Shown: positions 20,331 through 32,400 of the stretch, piece by piece | Layout of the letters: each line of letters opens with the position of its first letter | How positions within the stretch are numbered: the first letter of the stretch is position 1 | DNA from: Mixophyes australis | Taxonomy: Eukaryota; Chordata; Amphibia; Anura; Limnodynastidae | Direction of reading: 5' to 3' | Assembly (NCBI GenBank): GCA_036250195.1 | Contig: JAVHZZ010000003.1 | Span: 37,733,835 to 37,797,834 of the forward strand | DNA length: 64,000 nucleotides | Notes under the pieces: model-generated | Database searches by the model: none | What the model saw: only the letters and a program-made list of their open reading frames with translations | What the model was told of the DNA's origin: nothing | Program-made: the position numbers and the translations under genes

Positions 20331-21908
20331 AGGAGATGTGCCCTCTATTCTTCAGAGGGTTCACAAGACACTACAGGGAAACACGTGAACCTTGGAGAGG
20401 TAAATGGGTAAAAAGCCTTAAATAGTGAGGCATTGGGCCACCATAAATGTGTCTTCATAGATTTGACCAGTCTCAGGCATTCTATGTACACGACATTCTG
20501 TAATTTTGAGTTTTGGTAATGGAAAGCACTCAGACACTGCTCCAGAAATTGGTCTCTAACAATTTTGTAAAGTGAAAAGTTCTATTCAGATTTCCATCCA
20601 ACATCACAGTATCCAGTGCTCTTTGTGAATCATCATCAAGTGGATCAGTCTTCAGAACTGTAGCTCCTGCTGAATGCTCCTGGTGTCCCTCTGGCCATGG
20701 CAGACAAAATAATGAGCACCTGGACCAGCACAGCTTTTTATACATGACACACAATGGGATATTAAATTAAAAGTCTAAGGAAGCACCTGATCTCAGGAGA
20801 CTGAGTCCCATGTAGGGGAACTATTCTTACCTCCAGCTATAGCCCTCATGGTCACACAGAGCTTTGATGCCAGGGCACTTCATTTCTTAATAGCCATCTA
20901 GGAGGATCTCAGACACTATAATGTGTAATGACTAATACTTCTGACCCTGCTTCATGGGCATGAAGTCTCCTCTACTGACCTGGTAAAACTGTAACCTGGG
21001 GGGTTAGATGTTAGACCTGACCAGTCCAGTGTAAGAGACAATAAGAAACTGTATATGACTGGTTATAGCACAATTGTACTATTTGCATAATGTTATTAAA
21101 TAAGTCTTTCAATATCCCAAGATCCTTGAGATAGTCAGACTTCCACTGACGAAACGCGTCAGTTAGACAATTCTATATCTTATATTAATACCAGGTTTAA
21201 AAAAAATAAAAAAATAAATAAAGACATCTTTCTCCCTAACAGCTACACATCATCAGGTGAGATTGCTCCAGATACTAAATTTCAATAGGAATACTAAATA
21301 CATGGTATCTTTATAAAGTTCAGACGTCGTGGGATTAGAGCTACTGATGAACCACAATATATACATTTGCCAGCTGTATATTCCTATGTGAAATGAGTAA
21401 ACCTGACATTCACTCTCAATAGAGCATTTTTTGAAGAAATGTACTCAATCATTTATGTATGCAACGGTGTTAAACGTGATACAAGTGCAGTCCTTATACC
21501 TTTGACTTTATATTATCTCTAGTCTGGGTAACCTGGTTATACGAAGATATTCGCAATATTTATACTGTCAATTTAGAATTTGATAGCATTCCTTGTTATT
21601 TATTTGCTTTACTATTTTTTTATGTAATAGACACTATCGTTTTTTATTTATATTTTTATTAAATATGTATTTTACCAACTTGTTTAGTACACAATACTTG
21701 TGCTGTTTTGTCTGAACGTAATACATTGTAGTTCTCTGGTACACCTCTTGTGTTTGTACCATCGGTAGATGTGCCCATTTCTGAGTGTAAAGCAAATACA
21801 GATATTTTCTTAAATTCTAGAATAAATTCCCATTTTCATTCAGCTAAGAACAATTGTCACATTTACCAACATTGACTAAAGGGGACAACTTGGACTATCC
21901 GTCTAGTC
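20331..21908. other. Intergenic, nothing recognised
   Basis: AT-rich sequence between UBXN2A and MFSD2B, with no exon or repeat family I can name. The small open frames are unsupported. Confidence 0.5.
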
Positions 21909-22055
21909 CAGTGTTGGCTAACCTGTGACACTCCAGGTGTTGTGAAACTACAAGCCCCAGCATACCCTTCCACCAATAAGCGGCTATATATTGGCAAAGC
22001 ATGCTGGGACTTGTAGTTTCACAAAACCTGGAGTGTCACAGGTTAGCCAACACTG
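21909..22055. mobile_element. Hairpin hAT MITE, intact, 147 bp
   Basis: The arms CAGTGTTGGCTAACCTGTGA and TCACAGGTTAGCCAACACTG are exact complements. The inner arms AACTACAAGCCCCAGCATAC / GCATGCTGGGACTTGTAG are also complementary. The host sequence GTCTAGTC is duplicated exactly (21901-21908, 22056-22063). Confidence 0.95.
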
Positions 22056-22363
22056 GTCTAGTCCAAACAAGACAATGAAAGCAAATGTTTAACTGGTTGC
22101 TATGATTTAGTGATAATGTTACACTGCTATACAAGGTTAGTACATGAGCCCTACATGATTCCCAATACAATGTGAATGAAACAAAATGGCATTTAACGCC
22201 TGCTTTGACCCTGGCCCACATTACACAGTATGACGGCTAGCTTCAGGAGAGGCCACGTGACAGGTATGTGCACCGGTTAGGCCCACGGCCAAACTAGACC
22301 CGAGGAATAAAACACATACACTTAAATAATCATCCATCGATTAAACACCAGTAGCTTAAAATG

Positions 22364-23302
22364 TTTAATATATAAAAATGAAGCCTAAAAATTTTCAATT
22401 GCTAACACCCACACACACTGCAATCTCTTCACATCAGTATGCAGATGAACATAAGTGAAGTCCTTTTGCACAGAGTTGCCAGTAGGGGGCAGGCAAGGCA
22501 CCACTTATGTATAGTGTCTAGCAGTACAGCATGCTGTGGTTCTTGTGAGTAGAAGAAAATACTGTAATAGGGAGTGAGATATGTCCTTTCCTCCCATTAT
22601 AAAATGCCCTGAAGAAAAGAAAGGGATAAGCTGTCATCATGCTGCCATTACTGTATGTAACAACCAGAGTCTGGAGGAGAATGCCTGCTACTTGAATATT
22701 ATGCTCACATCAGGCCTCATTTCTTAAGTAACACAGACTAAGGTTGTTCATGTAAAGAGCTCCTGCCACCAACATACAGCGCGGAGACCATCTGAGGGTG
22801 CAATGTATGACAGAGACGCACGCCTTGGTGCACTCTCACCAACGTTGATTGCACCCACAATACTGGGGCCCCCACGGTAAGTAGGTGACGGGTCCAGTTT
22901 TATCTCCATGCACATGATCAAAGCTGCACTACACCAGCGCTAAAATCAAACCTACCTGCAATCCTTTACATACTCCCCAGAAAGCAGGTTGATCACTCCC
23001 AAGCTGTTCCTGTAATATAAAGGCAGATAGGTCTGCAGAGCACTTGTGTAAACAGACACTTTTTTGGGCAAAACCTGAGAGGCGCGAGCGAATTAGAATG
23101 AGCGTTTGTGGCATTGGATTTGTGTGCTCCTTTCTCGTGTTCATAAACACAGAACAAGGCATCCAAAGCTGCTAAACCAGCGGATGTCTGCAGTCACAGT
23201 GCTCCTCAGATTTTAAAAGAAAAAAAAACAAACAAACAAAACTAAAAGACTACATGTGGGGGTCTCCATGGTACGTAGCACCAGTCGCAGAGAGATGTTG
23301 GA
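22364..23302 (-). other. UBXN2A: Likely UBXN2A 3' untranslated region
   Basis: Sequence immediately beyond the stop codon on the minus strand. The first plausible polyadenylation hexamer I see is ATTAAA (complement of 22364-22369). No canonical AATAAA was noticed closer, so the 3' end is uncertain. Confidence 0.4.
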
Positions 23303-23492
23303 CTAAGAGTTCCTGAATGGTTCTGTGGTTTTCTGCAGTATCTGGACCAGAACAGCGTTCTGCAGGTCAGCCTCCTGGATGGTTATGGTCTCGTCCAGCA
23401 GGTCGCACAGCGGGAAGGAGGTCGCCAGCTTGAAGGGCATCTTCCCTGAGTTACAAGGGATATTCTCCAGGAAATCTCTGACATCGGTGATC
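23303..23492 (-). CDS. UBXN2A: UBXN2A coding exon 6 (UBX end, stop)
   Basis: Acceptor CACTAAG|G. Encodes ITDVRDFLENIPCN, PFKLATSFPLCDLLDETITI and EADLQNAVLVQILQK, then TEPFRNS and TAG (complement of 23303-23305). The loop reads SFPLC, with the Phe-Pro but not the Arg of the FPR p97-contact signature of typical UBX domains. Confidence 0.95.
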
Positions 23493-26400
23493 CTTAGTGG
23501 AAAGAAAACACAAGACAGTGGTTCCAGCAGGTTTCCAGTATGTATATAAGAGGCAACACACACAGGAGATATTTACATGTGTCATCCAGCATAGAAAGAG
23601 TAATATATTTTGGGATTTGAGATCCCCAGTGATGGCAGGCAGGATGTCAAACCACCAATTTCATGCAGGACCATGTAGTCATACCCTCCTGCCACATAAA
23701 CATTCATATAATAACACACACACACGCGTGTACACTACAGAGCCGTCCTGCCCTAGTATGACTTGGAAAGTCCTCTCACTAGTAATGGGAGGAGTGAGAG
23801 GAGTCTGCACCACGACCCCCTGACCAGAGGTAGAATGGCTATAACTAGACCTGTAATCCTTATAAAACAAAGTTAAATATGTAGCATCCTTTTACTGAAT
23901 TAGCTCCTGTGAAAAAATACTAGCGTGTACACAAAGGGTTTCATAAAAAGGATGAATAAGGGAAAAAGTATGGACAATAATTATTTGGGGGCAAATTGGT
24001 TTGTACATAAAATGTGTAAGTTCCACATTCAGTGACTCAATTAGCCTGTTACTCGGGTAGACTTTAAAGCACTGTTTTGTAAGAAATAGAAGACTAAATG
24101 CATTAGTACATGGTGTAACATTAAACCATCCACAAGCAGCAGTGGGGACTCTGTACTCTGAACACAGACACTGAATACCTGGGGCCTAAAGCTCTCCAGT
24201 AAAAGAAGCCGTCAGGCGTTTGTCAAACCCCGAGCAGGGAGCACAATGGTGGAAAGATACAAAGTATTAGGGAGCAGGCTTCCATAATGACCCTGCTAGT
24301 CTGGCATACGGCAGCTTTGTTTGGCTAGCTGTGCGGACACTTGCCTTATAACAGAATACTTTACATGAATCTTACTCGTGCCCAGGGAGGATACCATAGA
24401 CCTATCCCTTATAGAGAGGAGTGCGACAGCAACACCAAGTAAACAGCACAGTCTACAGGAGGCACAAAGTCAAACACAGAGGCAGAACGGACTCAGAAAA
24501 AGGTGATCAGCTCTACCTTGGAACATTTAAAACCCATAAGCAACTAAATAAAATAAAAATATATTGCAGTCAGGCAAGTTGTGGCTTACAATAGTGGATT
24601 TGTTGTATGTGGGTCAGAATTTTGACCCGGGGAGCCTGAATTTGGATGATATTGAACATAAAAACAAAAATGACACTGGGCAGCCACCTCATGGGTGTGT
24701 TGGAAGAGCTGCTAAAATATTTGTAAAATGTTGAGTTACATCCTACTCAATAATTACACATATATACATACGTACACACATATATACATACACACATACA
24801 TACATACAAATATGACTCCATACGGTGCAGCTTTACACAAGTATTTAGTGACTAGTAACATAAGGATCACCTATGTGAGGTGTTGAACTTCTGAACAATC
24901 CTCTTGCCGTCCGCCAGCCAGATCTTAATGTATGTGAAAGGCTCCATCTCATTCAGCTCCACAGGAGGAAGGATCAGCTCGCCCCCGTTTTCCACACAGT
25001 TCAGTGCTTTGGTTACTATTTTTGGTGTGGCGCTGAGACAATGAATGGAAGAATAAGGGAACATTAACACAAACAGTAAACATGTAAAGTATTGTGTTTT
25101 TTTGTAAAGTAAGCATTGTATGAATATTAGTGTTTGCGGTCTCAATGAGATCTGCCAACCAGATTGTCTTGTTTGACTGATTGATGCCAATAGAAACAAT
25201 CAGTCCTGTTCAGACTGCAATGAGGGTGGTACAAGCTGTACAAATATGAGTTCATAGGACATGCCTTCGTCCTTCTAGATTAGTCTGTTCTCCACAAATC
25301 CACCAATCTGATCTATGTAAGACCAGATTGGCTGCTTTTGAAGCTACCATTAGAAGGCAGTGAACGGTCCTATTCTAAAAGATCTATTCACTGAAGCAGC
25401 TGTAAGCTACATAAATATGACGTACATTAGACTGATGCGCAGTATAAAGTTTGCTCATCTGACCAGAGACCTGTTTAAGGGATGTTAGAATGAACATCCC
25501 TACACAATCACATTCTTGTTGGATCTCATCATTAGATCTGTGTGTCACACACACAGGGACAGCTGTAGAATCTAATCACAAATAAGAAGCTTTACAGCTG
25601 GGCATCCTCAGTGATCAGATTTTATTGTTTGTTTCAGGTTAATGTGGGGGTAAGTTGTAGTGTTTTGGAGACCTAATGAAATACCAAGTCACTGTAAAAA
25701 GAAAAGTTTCAGTTTTAAAAATGTCCAAGTTTCACTAATTGACATAAACCCACATAAATGAAATCCCATAATTCCTGGTCTGTATCACAGCTATTAACCG
25801 ATGCATAATTATTATTTCCATAAGCACCAAGAGACTCCTCCACAAGGGGGCAGCAGCATGGCAGGCCTGCAGCTTTATCCAATAGGACGCGCACTCTTGT
25901 GCCCTTAATATAAACCATCCAGTAACCAGACTCGTGACTCTCTCATTCTGGCTGTTTATACACCATCTCAGACCATATCCTGTGTGTGCTGTATACTTCT
26001 ATGTCAAAGGGAGCATGCAAATATATACACTTTGGGGCATATTCAAATGTTTATTTTCTGTGCTGCGGAAAAACTATTACCGTTAATACGGTAATAGATA
26101 GCTGGATTTCAGCTCGCGGCTCAGGGAGTAAATTACCATATTAACGGTTTTTCCGTGCACGATTAAGGTAATCGTGCGTGGACCGCGAGATTCTCTGCGT
26201 TTCCGCCTAGAATTGAATATGCCCCTTTATGTTCTATCTGTGGACCACATTAACATCCAGCCCTTCTGTCCTAATGCCCATCATGGTCTGTGCTCAATAT
26301 GTCCGACACGGAATGGTCACACTAAAATCACTCAACATTTTTAAGGGACATCTCTTTCCAAAGAAGCGTATAGCGTTACACCAGTGGTCAGGGAACAGGG

Positions 26401-29400
26401 GTAAACTACCCCAAATGGGGTAAAAATTTAATTCCTGGGGGTAATGCTGCCAATTCACATGCTGTCAGTTGGATTGTAGACCCCTTTAAATGTGAAATTG
26501 CTGTTGTACCAGAAGAGCCTCCAGGGTTGGCAGAGGCACTTCTTGAGCTTCGATGCAATAATGAAGCACGTATTGCATTTGAAATAAAAGCAGATCTGTC
26601 ATATTTTTGGATGTTAACAGCTGCAAAGGCATCAAAATTGCACATGAGGAGGCAGTCAAAAAGTTGCTGCCTTTTGCAACTACCTACCTTTGCGAACAAG
26701 GATTTTCCACTCTAACGAACATAAAAACAAAGCAGAGAAATCAATTGGACGCTGAAGACTGCATCCAAATTGCTCTAACATCAAAATGTCCCAATATTAA
26801 TGCTCTCGTATCAAAAATGAAGCAACATCGTTTCTCCAAAACCTAAAGTTTTGAAGTTGAAGCTTTCAAAGAAATTTTGAATAGATTCAATAAAATTTGG
26901 AATTCCAATAATTAATAATATATGATTTCCTTCCTTTCAAAATAAGGGGGTAATGTCGGCGTATCTAAATACATTTGGGGGTAAAAGGTAAAAAAGTTCC
27001 CTGACCCCTGCGTTACACCATATTATATATGACTGTTTCTTACCCCTGGTCCTCAGGGCCCCTAACAGTGCATGTTTTCCACTTCTCCTTGCTTTAGCAC
27101 AGGTGTAATCATTACTGACCGACACATTGTAACAGATCCACAGGTGATATAATTATTTCCTTTGTCACCTGGAAAACCTGCACTGTTAGGGGTCCTGAGG
27201 ACTGGGTTTGAGAAACAGTTATATATTAACCCAGTACAATGTTCCATTCTTCTCCAACAGCAATAACTAGAGCAGAACAGTGTATGTATCGCTGCATAGT
27301 GATTACCATTATAGTCCATTCTTACAGGCTGGTGACTGCACTCCACCACATACAAAGATTTAACATCCTGCACTTTACAGCCATGTCCTGATATGAGCAG
27401 GCAGAATGGTTTATTCATTTATATTACCCTGGGGTGTGACAATGCAGAAGGTACATCGCTGGGCAATGAACATAAAACTACTCTGCCAACTCATACAAAA
27501 GGCACAGAGATCACTCATTACATAAGATGTAGGAGGGCATGTAAAACAATAAATTACAGTTCTTAGAACGTGGAATGACATTTGTATTTAAAATACATAT
27601 CCAGAGCCGTAACTAGGGAGGTGCGGGCGGTGCCTTCGCCCAGGGGGGGGGGCGCAGCCGCCCGATACCTGCCTCTATGCCCAGGCTCAATTGATTCACA
27701 GGTGCCACAAGCAACAGCTCATTCCCTGCATCAGAAGCACTCACCTTAAGCAGCTTGTTCGGCATTTGGAACGCATACTTGCGTTCCAAATGCCGAACTT
27801 CCTGCTTTAGGTGACTGCTTCTGATGCAGGAATGAATTATAACTTCCCACAGGCGCTCACTCAAGGAGGGGGGGGGGGGGGGGGGGGGGGGGGTACAATT
27901 GCCAAGAAACCCCTTTCCCCTGTGCTTGTATCCCTACCTCCGGTAAACTGAGGTTTTTTACATTTTTTTAAATCATTATATTAAAAAAGTGGGCGGAGCC
28001 AGAACTCATCATGACTGTAGGGTCCGTGCAGCCTATTACTGCAGCTCAGGGATCCTACTGACAGCCCTGCAGGAACAGAGGAGATCGTGGCTGCCACACA
28101 CTACAGGAAACAGCAAGAGGTAAGTGAAAGTAATTACTATGTAAGAAGAAGAGACAGAGGAACGGAAATGGGGATAAACTAAATGAGGGGGGAGAGGGAG
28201 GGGGAGTAAAGAAAGGTAGAACTTAGGTTATAAGGGATATTTTGAAATGGGAAGGGGTTCCCCCTTCCTTTATACTTTCATCCATGTTTGCTAGTAAATA
28301 GAGCAGATCCACTATTCAGAGTAGCAGGTGCCTGTCCTCTTTTAAACTTTTCAGCAGCCCAGTCCTGACTCCTGTCTCCCCCCATGTTTGTGTGTACTGT
28401 GTATCAGTGTATCTTGCCACTCCCCCCTCCTAGTGTGTCTGTCTGTATCAGCTTCCTCTATCCCTGGTTGTGTCATCTCTTTATCCAAATTTGTATGTAT
28501 AGCCCTCTTTCTCCCTATGTATTTGTGCCCCCCCCCCCTGTTTATGTGTGCATAGCTCTTCTTTTTGTGTGTTTATGTCCGTTTCTGCCTTTCCATTTGT
28601 GTGCCTGTGTCTCCCCATGTGTGTTTCTCTGTCCCCCTTGTGATTATATGTCTATTTCTACATTGTGTCCCCTTATTTTCCTCCCCTTTGTGTGTATCTC
28701 ATTTTGCCATCTCATTACATATGTGTGCCAGGTGGGCACTTAGGGGTATTTTACAGTTGTCCAGAACCCCCTCACATTCAAATCAAACCACCCTGAAAGC
28801 AGTATGTGCACGGTATGCTGAAGCTGTCTGCGGTCGCAGAAAGATCAGCAAGAAAGAAAGGGGCGCATGCATGATTTCATGCCCGTCACGTGACGCAGCC
28901 TGAGCGTAACACAGCAGAGGTGGCACCCCTTATATCCCCACAACAGGGGCGACAGCATTTCTGCTGAGAGGTGAGTGGCTGTTACTATGCTATAAACTAT
29001 ATTTGAGACACTGGGGCCTATTTACAAATAGGGCCCCCAGTTCAGCGATATGTAGGAGTTTTATAGCTGTAAACTATACTAAGTGTTTAGGGCTTTCAGT
29101 TACAATACTGTGGAAAAAAATAGGTTAAAAATATATATATTTATTTTAAAACCTTTTATTAAAAATGTTTTATTCAAAGAATAAATAGTTTTCAAACTAT
29201 ATTAATCTGTTGTCTCCATCCTGTGATAGCAATAACAGAACAGGTATTGTGGCGGTGCAATTACCACCATGATGCTTGTTAAATAGGCTTCCCCTTACAA
29301 ACATTTGGAACCCCCCCCCCCCCCCCCCCCCTTTTTTGAAACCCTGCGTTTGCCCCTGCAACTTTCTACAACTTTCTGATTTACCGGTACCAGTGACTGC

Positions 29401-32400
29401 AATAGACAACTACTGAGGTTGGTACTTTTTTACCTAATAAAGATTGGTTCTTACAGAACTAGCAAAGGCCCAAGAAAATGGCTGGCTGCACAGAGGGCTT
29501 CGGCTAGGAGGAGCAGCATGTTAGTGGAATGTTTTCAGTATGGGGGCACTGCTATTGTAAATATGTATTTTTGTTTTACATGCATGTTTTAACCTATTAT
29601 TGTGAACAATTCAATTTGGTTAAATGATTTTAAGGGGACACAATTTATAAGCTTATATTAGTGATTAGATAGTACAGTACATATATAGTCTGTCACAGCA
29701 GAAATAACACTTCTACCTTATAATTGTTTGAATTTAGGGAGATTTTTTTGATTGGACCTCTGCAGTTTTGCACCATTTGCGATGTGTACAATCTATTTTT
29801 TTTTTTTTTTTTTTAAATTGATTTGCTTCTCCGTTGGGGAGAGGGGGGAGTGACAGTTGCTAAAGGTTTGGGGTTTCTCCAAAGCACTCTTTGTAAAACT
29901 ATTTAAATTTACTGTTTACTATATGTCAGTATTGTCATTGGTGAGGAATAAATGTAGCTGGTGTCAATTTTACATCTTCAGAATTGAGTAATGCTTCTTG
30001 TAAGGCCAGAGCCGTAACTAGGCAGGTGCAAGCAGTGCCATCCCCACACCCCCCACATTAGGTTGGCCACACCCACTCAGTAAATGTCAATCCCATTTAG
30101 ATGGGGGGTGCCGGTGCCCTGTCTCGCCCAGGGCACTAAAATGTCTAGTTACGGCACTGTACATATCTAACATACATAAGGTTAGCATCTCTCTATACTT
30201 CGAGCTAAAGCTGATGGTTAGAAAGGGAGCAGCGGCCTGCAGTATGGGGCAGGAGAGAAGTCTGGTCCTATGGTTTGGCTTCACCTGACTATTTGTATCA
30301 CTCTCACAAAACATCAGGAAATCACATGAACAACTCAATCTTCCTCGATCACAGGTACCTGTCTGGCTGGCAGTAGAGTACTCACAATTACCAGCCTTCC
30401 ACCAGATCACCTCCCACAATAATTATTTTTGGAGCCATACAAATCACAGGTTGTGGCAATCGGAGCCCTAAACCCACCCAGCCGGTTGGCCAGTGATAAC
30501 GTGCAGGTAACACTAACTCCTCCACAGCTGTCCCGATCCGTGGAGCTTACCCAGAAGCGGACGGAGGTTTGCCTGGCTGTTCTACACACTGCTCTTCCTC
30601 CTGAGCGCTACTGACCAGGGCTGATAACTGTGACAGACGGCACTACAAGTAATCTCAATGAGAATCTCACAAAGCAGCTGCACCTCCATGACCCACACCG
30701 CTGGCCCCAGCACCTGTAAGGAGGAGGAAGCTAACTCACACGCGCTTTGCTATGGAAGTTCTTGTCATTCTGATGAATAGTTTCACGAGTAGAAAAGATT
30801 GTGAAGAGGGTCTGACTATTGTAATTCATCATAGACACTTGTACAGACATTAATGTGATCGCTGCCAACACGTGTTGCCAAACGAACCGATCACCCAAAC
30901 AGAGACAGCCAGATACCTCACACACATTGTGGTCACCTCCACTCTCTCTCTGCCAGAAGTAACACAAGCTCTTAGAAATCTTGGAATCCCTCATACACAG
31001 TGATTTTATGCCAGACGGCTCTAAATCAACCCAATGGGCCTGACAGCAATCTGTGCGGCCAGGTACAGCTTAGGAGCCCCCATCAGCCGCCAACTCTTTA
31101 CATCTGTGTACATTCAGGGTCTGTCAATGGATTACATTTATATTGTACAATGCTCCGGTATACGTTGGCACTCTAGGGCCAGCAGATCGTTCTGGAGGAG
31201 TCTCACCTTCCCAATCTGTGACCCTGGCCGGAGAAGGGATCCACGCGCTTCTTTCTTATTGAATACTCTTCACTTTTCCTGTCTTCCACGTTCACAGCCA
31301 CCTCTTCTTTCTCAAACGTCCTCTCTAACTCAGGGGGCAGCTCCCTGGAACGGAAAACAGCAATCAATCCGCTGCAACGCTAACGAGTATTAAAGCATAT
31401 AACATTTTGTTTCATTCTTACATATAAGGTTGTATCTGGTTATAAAAAAGTCAAATGATGGTTTTGCCGGAATCACTGGTCAACGTGTTTCTACAAGAAC
31501 GTTACACGACCTTCAGACAGGACCACAAGACAACCATCACTGCATAATCACGACTTGTTCATGCAGCCTACGTTACAGTCAACACGACTGAGAATACAGC
31601 TGCTATACAAGAAGTGACCAATAAGGCCCTACAACTGTGTCATAAAGCTGGTTACAGCTTATTGAGGCCAGTACCACGGTATATTTGGTGGACACAATGG
31701 ATGAAATCCAACCGTTACATGCTCAGGTGAAGAAGTTGGATCACTTCTGAAACACACTGGAGCATCTTAGGTCAGCTTCACACGAGTCCTGCTCAGAGTA
31801 TAGACCGCTACATACACCGGCCAATTACTCACATTTGCAGCCATGCTAAATAATGAGGAAATTGTATTACTGTCCATCATGCTAGTTTTTGGGGCCACAC
31901 ACTGCAATAGGGGACCAATTGACTGCTGATACTGTAGTAAAGTAACCAGATTACCAACACTTGGAGCAGAAAATATAATTTGCAGTGATCCCTAAACATC
32001 TTCCCTGACAATTTTTCAAGTAAAGATAAAGTAAATAAAACTAGACACTTTAATACAAATGGCAGCCACAAAATAAAGATTCACTGCCAGCCAATCAGAA
32101 GCGGCCAGCGTAGGAAAAGTTTTGCGATTGGTTACAGTGATAATAGTATTAAAGTTTGTGTATCAAACCTTAATAATAATGCCCTTAAAGGAACGTTAAA
32201 AAAAATAAAGTCATAAAGAGAAGAGTCAGGATATGACTCCACTCACCCCTTCCTCATGAAGTCCATGAACTGGCGGTTTGCAGCATCTGTATAGTCCCTG
32301 AGTTGTCCATCGTTGATTGTAAACCCATTTTTCCACATCTTGATTACAACATCTGCCTGCAAGGTGAAATGACACGGTATTACAACAGGCACAAGTCAGA

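Noticed and set aside
28384..28903. Cys/Pro-rich plus-strand frames as secreted peptides
   Set aside because: Low-complexity T/C/G-rich sequence within a transposon-like region, no signal peptide followed by a mature domain.
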